Assembly (NCBI RefSeq): GCF_046254905.1
Contig: NZ_CP158016.1
Location: 1,116,001-1,180,000, forward strand
Reading direction: 5' to 3'
DNA from: Pseudaeromonas aegiceratis
Lineage (GTDB): Bacteria; Pseudomonadota; Gammaproteobacteria; Enterobacterales; Aeromonadaceae
Length of the DNA stretch: 64,000 nt
The translations under genes were made by a program, and so were the position numbers. Positions 58,702-64,000 of the stretch are shown here, in pieces (position 1 is the stretch's first letter; every line of letters begins with the position of its first letter). The notes beneath the pieces are model-generated. The model ran no database searches and was not told the DNA's origin. It saw nothing but the letters and a program-made list of their open reading frames with translations.

Positions 58702-60150
58702 ATGACTGACAGAACGCGCGAACAGAACCTGGCCCTCATTCAAGAGGTGCTGGAGGTCTACCCGGAGAAGGCCAAAAAGGATCGTAAGAAGCACCTCACG
58801 GTGAACGATCCGACCCTGGAGAAGGCCAGCAAGTGCATCATCTCCAACCGTAAGTCCCTGCCGGGCGTCATGACCATCCGTGGTTGTGCCTACGCCGGTT
58901 CCAAGGGCGTGGTGTTCGGTCCCATCAAGGACATGATCCACCTGTCCCACGGTCCCGTTGGCTGCGGCGCTTACTCCCGTGCCGGCCGTCGTAACTACTA
59001 CACCGGTGTGACCGGCGTGGACAGCTTCGGCACCATGAACTTCACCTCCGACTTCCAAGAAAAGGACATCGTATTCGGTGGCGACAAGAAGCTGCTGAAG
59101 ATCGTCGAAGAGATGGAGATGCTGTTCCCCCTGTCCAAGGGCATCACGGTGCAGTCCGAATGTCCGGTGGGCCTGATCGGTGACGACATCGAAGCCGTCT
59201 CCAAGCAAGCGGCCAAGTCCACCAACAAGCCGGTGGTTCCGGTGCGTTGTGAAGGCTTCCGCGGCGTGTCCCAGTCCCTGGGTCACCACATCGCCAACGA
59301 CGTGGTGCGTGACTGGATCCTGCCGAACCGTGACGAACAGGCCTTCGAGTCCACTCCCTACGACGTGGCCATCATTGGTGACTACAACATCGGTGGTGAC
59401 GCCTGGACCTCTCGCATCCTGCTCGAAGAGATGGGGCTGCGCGTGGTGGCTCAGTGGTCCGGTGACGGTACCCTGGCCGAGATGGAAAACACCCCCAAGG
59501 TGAAGCTGAACCTGGTGCACTGCTACCGCTCCATGAACTACATCTCCCGTCACATGGAAGAGAAGTACGGCATACCTTGGATGGAATACAACTTCTTCGG
59601 CCCGACCAAGACCTCCGAGTCCCTGCGCAAGATTGCTGCCCAGTTCGACGAGTCTATCCAGCAGAAGGCTGAAGCCGTGATCGCCAAGTACGAAGCCCAG
59701 ACCGCTGCGGTCATCGCCAAGTACAAGCCGCGACTGGAAGGCAAGAAGGTGATGCTGTATGTGGGCGGCCTGCGTCCCCGTCACGTCATCGGTGCCTACG
59801 AGGATCTGGGCATGGAAATCGTCGGGACCGGCTATGAATTCGCCCACAACGACGACTACGACCGTACCCTGCCGGAAGTCAGCGACACCACCTTGCTGTT
59901 CGACGACGTGACCGGTTACGAGTTCGAAGAGTTCGTCAAGGCGGTCAAGCCTGACCTCATCGGCTCCGGCGTCAAGGAGAAGTACATCTTCCAGAAGATG
60001 GGCATCCCCTTCCGTCAGATGCACTCCTGGGACTACTCAGGCCCGTACCACGGCTACGACGGCTTCGCCATCTTCGCCCGTGACATGGACATGACCCTGA
60101 ACAATCCCTGCTGGTCCCAGTTGACCGCGCCTTGGAAGAAGAGCGCCTGA
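58702..60150 (+). CDS. nifD: Nitrogenase molybdenum-iron protein alpha chain NifD
   Basis: This 482-residue subunit has P-cluster ligands Cys62, Cys88 and Cys154 and FeMo-cofactor ligands Cys274 and His441. His195, needed for proton delivery, is also present (LGHH). All essential residues of a Mo-nitrogenase are therefore intact. The ATG at 58702 with AAGGAA is used; the open frame back to 58657 has no initiation signal. Confidence 0.99.
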   Translation: MTDRTREQNLALIQEVLEVYPEKAKKDRKKHLTVNDPTLEKASKCIISNRKSLPGVMTIRGCAYAGSKGVVFGPIKDMIHLSHGPVGCGAYSRAGRRNYYTGVTGVDSFGTMNFTSDFQEKDIVFGGDKKLLKIVEEMEMLFPLSKGITVQSECPVGLIGDDIEAVSKQAAKSTNKPVVPVRCEGFRGVSQSLGHHIANDVVRDWILPNRDEQAFESTPYDVAIIGDYNIGGDAWTSRILLEEMGLRVVAQWSGDGTLAEMENTPKVKLNLVHCYRSMNYISRHMEEKYGIPWMEYNFFGPTKTSESLRKIAAQFDESIQQKAEAVIAKYEAQTAAVIAKYKPRLEGKKVMLYVGGLRPRHVIGAYEDLGMEIVGTGYEFAHNDDYDRTLPEVSDTTLLFDDVTGYEFEEFVKAVKPDLIGSGVKEKYIFQKMGIPFRQMHSWDYSGPYHGYDGFAIFARDMDMTLNNPCWSQLTAPWKKSA

Positions 60151-60216
60151 GCGGCTTCAAGGAATCGATAGCTTTTGCCGTAGTCCACGGATAAGTGGCG
60201 CGGGAAGGAGAACGCT

Positions 60217-61785
60217 ATGAGTCAAACTATTGAAAACATCAAACCCGGTTTTCCCCTGTTCGAGCAGGAAGAATACCAGACCCTGTGGGCCGACAAGACC
60301 AAGTTCGAAGAAGCCCATGATGCTGCCAAGGTCAAGGAAGTCTTTGAGTGGACCACCACCCAGGAGTACCAGGATCTGAACTTCTCCCGGGAAGCGCTGA
60401 CCATTGACCCGGCCAAGGCCTGTCAACCCCTGGGTGCCGTGCTGTGCTCCCTGGGCTTTGAGAAGACCCTGCCTTACGTGCACGGTTCACAAGGTTGTGT
60501 TGCTTACTTCCGCACCTATTTCAACCGTCATTTCAAGGAGCCGGTGGCCTGTGTATCCGACTCCATGACCGAAGACGCGGCCGTATTCGGCGGCCACGCC
60601 AACATGAACGACGGCCTGGAGAACGCCCTGGCGCTCTACAAGCCCGACATCATCGCGGTCTCCACCACCTGTATGGCGGAAGTTATCGGCGACGACTTGC
60701 AAGCGTTCACCAACAACGCCAAGAAGGACGGCCATATCCCGCAGGAGATGCCGGTTCCCTACGCTCACACCCCCAGCTTCATCGGTAGCCACGTGACCGG
60801 TTGGGACAACATGTTCGAAGGGTTCTGCAACACCTTCACCAAGGGCGCAGACGCCAACTACCAGGTGGGTAGCAACGGCAAGCTGAACCTGGTGACCGGT
60901 TTCGAAACCTACCTGGGCAACTACCGTGTGCTCAAGCGCATGATGACCCAGATGGACGTGCCCGCCACCCTGCTGTCCGACCCGTCCGAAGTGCTGGACA
61001 CCCCGGCCGATGGCGAATACCGCATGTATTGCGGTGGCACCACCCAGGCCGAGATGAAGGATGCGCCCAACGCCATCGACACCCTGCTGCTGCAACCCTG
61101 GCAGCTGGTGAAGACCAAGAAGATGGTCAAGGACAGCTGGGGTCAACCGGCTTCCGAGCTGAACATCCCCATGGGCCTGGAATGGACCGACGAGTTCCTG
61201 ATGAAGGTCTCCGAGCTGACCGGCAAGCCCATCTCCGACGAGCTGGCCCTGGAGCGCGGTCGTCTGGTGGACATGATCACCGACTCCCACACCTGGCTGC
61301 ACGGCAAGAAGTTCGGCCTGTACGGTGACCCTGACTTCGTCATGGGCCTGACCAAGTTCCTGCTGGAACTGGGCTGCGAACCCACCGTGATCCTGTGCAA
61401 CAACGGCTCCAAGAAGTGGCAGAAGGCCATGAAGGCCCTGCTGGCGGCCTCGCCCTACGGCCAGGCTTCCGAAGTCTACATCGGTTGCGACCTGTGGCAC
61501 TTCCGTTCGCTGATGTTCACCAACAAGCCGGACTTCATGATCGGTAACAGCTACGGCAAGTTCATCCAGCGTGACACCCTGGCCAAGGGCAAGGCATTCG
61601 AAGTGCCGCTCATCCGCCTGGGCTTCCCGATCTTCGACCGTCACCACCTGCACCGCATGACCACCTGGGGCTACGAAGGCGCCATGTACATGCTGACCAC
61701 CCTGGTCAACGCCGTGCTGGAGAAGCTGGACGAAGACACCATGGAAATGGGCAAGACCGACTATAGCTTCGACCTGGTACGTTAA
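60217..61785 (+). CDS. nifK: Nitrogenase molybdenum-iron protein beta chain NifK
   Basis: This 522-residue subunit provides the other P-cluster ligands, Cys69, Cys94 and Cys152. The long N-terminal arm before Cys69 and the length match Klebsiella/Azotobacter NifK. AAGGAGA precedes the ATG. The gene is followed at once by a strong terminator-like hairpin. Confidence 0.99.
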   Translation: MSQTIENIKPGFPLFEQEEYQTLWADKTKFEEAHDAAKVKEVFEWTTTQEYQDLNFSREALTIDPAKACQPLGAVLCSLGFEKTLPYVHGSQGCVAYFRTYFNRHFKEPVACVSDSMTEDAAVFGGHANMNDGLENALALYKPDIIAVSTTCMAEVIGDDLQAFTNNAKKDGHIPQEMPVPYAHTPSFIGSHVTGWDNMFEGFCNTFTKGADANYQVGSNGKLNLVTGFETYLGNYRVLKRMMTQMDVPATLLSDPSEVLDTPADGEYRMYCGGTTQAEMKDAPNAIDTLLLQPWQLVKTKKMVKDSWGQPASELNIPMGLEWTDEFLMKVSELTGKPISDELALERGRLVDMITDSHTWLHGKKFGLYGDPDFVMGLTKFLLELGCEPTVILCNNGSKKWQKAMKALLAASPYGQASEVYIGCDLWHFRSLMFTNKPDFMIGNSYGKFIQRDTLAKGKAFEVPLIRLGFPIFDRHHLHRMTTWGYEGAMYMLTTLVNAVLEKLDEDTMEMGKTDYSFDLVR

Positions 61786-61795
61786 TCAGGCCAAG

Positions 61796-61825
61796 GGCCG
61801 GACGGGAAACCGTCCGGCCGTTTTT
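61796..61825 (+). terminator. Intrinsic terminator between nifK and nifT
   Basis: A perfect 10-bp stem (GGCCGGACGG/CCGTCCGGCC) with a stable GAAA tetraloop is followed by G and five T, then more T. It should stop most nifHDK transcripts, leaving nifT-nifY to read-through. Confidence 0.85.
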
Positions 61826-61858
61826 CGTTTCGAATGCAACAGCACAAGGAGAGGGCCT

Positions 61859-62074
61859 ATGCCCAACATCATGTTTCGTGAACACGACGGTGGCCTGTGG
61901 GGCTACATCGCCAAGCGGGATCTCGAGGCACGGGTCCAATTGATCGAGTTTGATGGCGACGACCAGTGGGGTGGCCGTATCGAGCTTGAAGATGGTCAGG
62001 CGTTCTACCTGGATCCGCTGGACAAGCGGCCCAGCCTGCCGACCACATTGCGGCTGAGAAAAGCCGACGAATAA
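61859..62074 (+). CDS. nifT: NifT/FixU family protein
   Basis: The 71-residue protein begins MPNIMFREHDGGLWGYIAKRDLEA and contains DQWGGRIELEDGQAFYLDPL, as NifT proteins do. Its role is unclear and it is often dispensable. The position between nifK and nifY is the Klebsiella order. AAGGAGAG precedes the ATG. Confidence 0.95.
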   Translation: MPNIMFREHDGGLWGYIAKRDLEARVQLIEFDGDDQWGGRIELEDGQAFYLDPLDKRPSLPTTLRLRKADE

Positions 62075-62149
62075 CGGCGGCTGACCCGCCGGGGGCGGGT
62101 CAACCCAATCCCCAGGCCGCCACACAGGCCCATACAGGAGAGAGCGCCC

Positions 62150-62830
62150 ATGCACCCACATCTGGAAAGCCAGGTCTACTGGCGACTGATTGCCCTGGCA
62201 CAAGAGGTGCCCGAGCTGCCGCAAACCAGCCTGTTCGACTGGTTGGCCGACGTGCTGGATGGCCCCTTGACCAGTGCCCAACTGGCCAAGCTGAGCCTGG
62301 AGGTGTTGCAGCGCAAGCTGCCGGAGGCCTTGACCGGCTTGTCTGCCGAGCGTTGGCAGGTCATCTTGCACACCCTGCAGGGCGAGCTGCCCGCGCACCT
62401 GGATCCCAAGCCGCAACCGGCGGCCACCGGCTGCCTGCGGGCCGCCTTCGCCTCCAACGATGGCCTGAGCGTCAACGGCCACTTCGGCAACTGCACCCTG
62501 TTTTTTATCTACCAGCTGGATGGCCAGAGCCAGACCCTGGTGGACATTCGCCGCTATCAACAGCAAGAGAGCATGGAGGCCAACGAGGCCCGTGCCAGCT
62601 TGCTGGATGGCTGTCATCTGCTGTTCTGCGAAGCCATCGGCGGCCCGGCGGCTGCCCGGGTGATCCGTCATGGCATCCACCCCATCAAGGTCAAGCAGGA
62701 TCGCGACATCCAAAGCCAGCTGAGTCAGCTCAATGTGCTGATGGCCGGCACCCTGCCGCCTTGGCTGGCCAAGGTGCTGGGGCGCAAGTCGGACCTGAGC
62801 GTCCGCTATGCCGAGGATGACGGCCAGTAA
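62150..62830 (+). CDS. nifY: Nitrogenase maturation protein NifY
   Basis: The 226-residue product has an N-terminal helical part (about 1-90) and a C-terminal NifX/NifB-like cofactor-binding domain from about 95 (RAAFASNDGLSVNGHFGNC). NifY binds apo-MoFe protein or FeMo-co and helps cofactor insertion. Position after nifT and the two-domain layout favour NifY over NifX. AGGAGAG lies ahead of the ATG. Confidence 0.92.
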   Translation: MHPHLESQVYWRLIALAQEVPELPQTSLFDWLADVLDGPLTSAQLAKLSLEVLQRKLPEALTGLSAERWQVILHTLQGELPAHLDPKPQPAATGCLRAAFASNDGLSVNGHFGNCTLFFIYQLDGQSQTLVDIRRYQQQESMEANEARASLLDGCHLLFCEAIGGPAAARVIRHGIHPIKVKQDRDIQSQLSQLNVLMAGTLPPWLAKVLGRKSDLSVRYAEDDGQ

Positions 62831-62947
62831 GCATCCCCACGCCGGGCGCGCTTAGGCGAGCGTGTCCGGGGGATTTTCATTCGGGCCGGTTGGAGGTGGG
62901 CCGACCGGTCCGGGTGAAACCAGACACTCCCTGTCGTCTGTGCGCTT

Positions 62948-62963
62948 TGTCGCAAAAACTACA
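62948..62963 (+). promoter_or_regulatory. NifA-type upstream site of nifE
   Basis: TGT-CGCAAAAACT-ACA fits TGT-N10-ACA exactly. It lies only about 34 bp before the -24 element, unusually close for a looping activator. Confidence 0.65.
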
Positions 62964-62969
62964 TCTAAA

Positions 62970-62982
62970 AATCAATTCTTTT
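62970..62982 (+). promoter_or_regulatory. Candidate IHF site upstream of nifE
   Basis: AATCAATTCTTTT matches the IHF consensus WATCAAN4TTR at all but the last position and lies in an A/T-rich stretch between the NifA-type site and the promoter. Confidence 0.4.
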
Positions 62983-62996
62983 CAATCATTTGCAAC

Positions 62997-63012
62997 TGGC
63001 TTGCCCCTTGCA
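62997..63012 (+). promoter_or_regulatory. Sigma-54 promoter of nifE
   Basis: TGGCTTGCCCCTTGCA has GG and GC with 10 bp between them and a perfect TTGCA. It starts a second nif transcription unit about 30 bp before the nifE ATG. Confidence 0.9.
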
Positions 63013-63052
63013 CATCCATCCGTGAGTTCGACAACAGCCTTAAGGAGTCGAG

Positions 63053-64000
63053 ATGAAGGGAAACGAAATCGCCGCCCTGCTGGATGAACCGGCCTGCGGC
63101 CACAACGGCAAGTCGAAGTCCGGTTGCAGCGCCCCCAAGCCCGGCGCCACCGCCGGGGGATGTGCCTTCGATGGCGCCCAGATCACCCTGTTGCCGGTGG
63201 CCGACGTGGCGCACCTGGTGCATGGTCCCATCGGCTGCACCGGCAGCTCCTGGGATAACCGCGGCAGCCACAGCTCGGGGCCGACTCTCTACCGCCTGGG
63301 CTTCACCACGGATCTCAGCGAACAGGATGTGATCATGGGCCGCGGCGAACGCCGCCTGTATCACGGCATCAAACATATCGTCGAACGCCATCAGCCCGCC
63401 GCCGTCTTTATCTACAACACCTGCGTGCCGGCCATGGAAGGGGACGATATCGAGGCGGTGTGCCGCGCCGCCCAGGCCAAGGTGGGGGTGCCGGTGATTG
63501 CCGTGGACGCCGCCGGCTTCTTCGGCAGCAAGAACCTGGGCAACCGCATCGCCGGTGAGGTGATGGTCAACAAGGTGGTGGGCACCGCCGAGCCGGCACC
63601 CTGGCCGGCCGATGCCCCCATCCCGGCCGAGCGGGGCCACAGCATCGGCCTCATCGGCGAGTTCAACATCGCCGGCGAGTTCTGGAATGTGCAGCCCCTG
63701 CTGGACGAGCTGGGGGTCCGGGTGCTCTGCACCCTCTCCGGCGACGCCCGCTTCGCCGAGATCCAGACTCTGCACCGCAGCGAGCTCAACATGCTGGTCT
63801 GTTCCCGGGCCCTGGTGAACGTGGCCCGCAAGCTGGAGGAGAACTACGACACCCCCTGGTTCGAGGGCAGCTTCTACGGCATTCGCGATGTCTCCACCTC
63901 CTTGCGCACCATCGCCTCCCTGCTGCACGACCCGGATCTGCAGGCCCGCACCGAGGCGCTGATCCAGCGGGAAGAGGCCGCCGCCGAGGCCCAGCTGGCC
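63053..64000 (+). CDS. nifE: FeMo-cofactor scaffold NifE, N-terminal part, cut by the window end
   Basis: From ATG 63053 (AAGGAGT ahead) the frame stays open for 316 codons to the last base of the window. NifE is a NifD-like protein of about 450 residues. The visible part has Cys-rich CSAPKPGATAGGCAFDGA, HGPIGCTGSSWDNRGS, and YNTCVPAMEGDDIEAVC, the cluster-binding segments of the NifE family. With NifN it holds the FeMo-co precursor made by NifB. nifN and nifX are expected just right of the window. Confidence 0.96.
   Translation, partial: MKGNEIAALLDEPACGHNGKSKSGCSAPKPGATAGGCAFDGAQITLLPVADVAHLVHGPIGCTGSSWDNRGSHSSGPTLYRLGFTTDLSEQDVIMGRGERRLYHGIKHIVERHQPAAVFIYNTCVPAMEGDDIEAVCRAAQAKVGVPVIAVDAAGFFGSKNLGNRIAGEVMVNKVVGTAEPAPWPADAPIPAERGHSIGLIGEFNIAGEFWNVQPLLDELGVRVLCTLSGDARFAEIQTLHRSELNMLVCSRALVNVARKLEENYDTPWFEGSFYGIRDVSTSLRTIASLLHDPDLQARTEALIQREEAAAEAQLA

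Noticed and set aside
57727..60024. 765-codon minus-strand frame opposite nifH and nifD
   Set aside because: Same effect: it mirrors highly biased codons of nifHD and has no family features or ribosome-binding site.
1..64000. tRNA, rRNA, CRISPR array, integrase or phage genes
   Set aside because: None was recognised on either strand; the only mobile sequence found is the 210-bp element near 35 kb.

Overview
This 64 kb window is GC-rich chromosome from a gammaproteobacterium. Gene content and order (queA-tgt-yajC-secDF; ubiTUV next to nlpI; trmJ-isc-pepB-ndk-rlmN-pilW-rodZ-ispG-hisS-yfgM-bamB-der) resemble the Vibrio/Aeromonas side of the class. Secreted proteins with a GlyGly-CTERM tail and marine-type amylases suggest an Aeromonadales-like, aquatic, facultatively anaerobic diazotroph. 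The genus cannot be fixed from the sequence alone.

Layout. 1-7.3 kb: 3' part of oxyR, a secreted trypsin-like protease, then the queuosine genes queA-tgt and the preprotein translocase genes yajC-secD-secF. 7.4-11.4 kb: lipoprotein nlpI and the oxygen-independent ubiquinone genes ubiV-ubiU (minus) and ubiT (plus), with an FNR-like box between them. 11.5-17.9 kb: trmJ and the complete iscRSUA-hscBA-fdx-iscX operon behind a good type-1 IscR site. 17.9-29.1 kb: pepB, ndk, rlmN, pilW, rodZ, ispG, hisS, yfgM, bamB, der and a zinc-ribbon protein, mostly tightly packed. 29.1-35 kb: an unrecognised 45-codon basic ORF, mltF and purL with a PUR box. 34.96-35.21 kb: a 210-bp IS4-like miniature element flanked by 11-bp direct repeats, which split an intrinsic terminator. 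35.2-40.5 kb: nlpC, a cardiolipin synthase, a DUF945 lipoprotein, a SIMPL protein and purU. 40.7-42.5 kb: draG overlapping draT, the reversible ADP-ribosylation switch for nitrogenase reductase. 42.5-51.2 kb: a phytase-like esterase, yqhD with a divergent AraC-type regulator, and an ethanolamine module (eat, eutB, eutC, eutR). 51.4-55.1 kb: two tandem secreted alpha-amylases with related leaders. 55.1-57.4 kb: a chemoreceptor and a small membrane protein. 57.5-64 kb: the start of a nif cluster in Klebsiella-like order, nifHDK-T-Y-E, with nifE running off the right edge.

How the parts fit. nifHDK and nifE each have a sigma-54 promoter with a TGT-N10-ACA NifA-type site upstream. NifH keeps Arg101, the residue that DraT modifies, so draG/draT about 15 kb away should switch this nitrogenase off after synthesis. 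The isc operon, ubiTUV and nif all fit a life that moves between oxic and anoxic conditions. Amylases, a secreted protease, ethanolamine catabolism and a chemoreceptor suggest scavenging of polymers and membrane-derived nitrogen.

No rRNA, tRNA, CRISPR array, integrase or transposase gene was seen. Several genes use non-ATG starts (TTG: nlpI, yfgM, mltF; GTG: secD, ubiT, hscB, hisS, nlpC).
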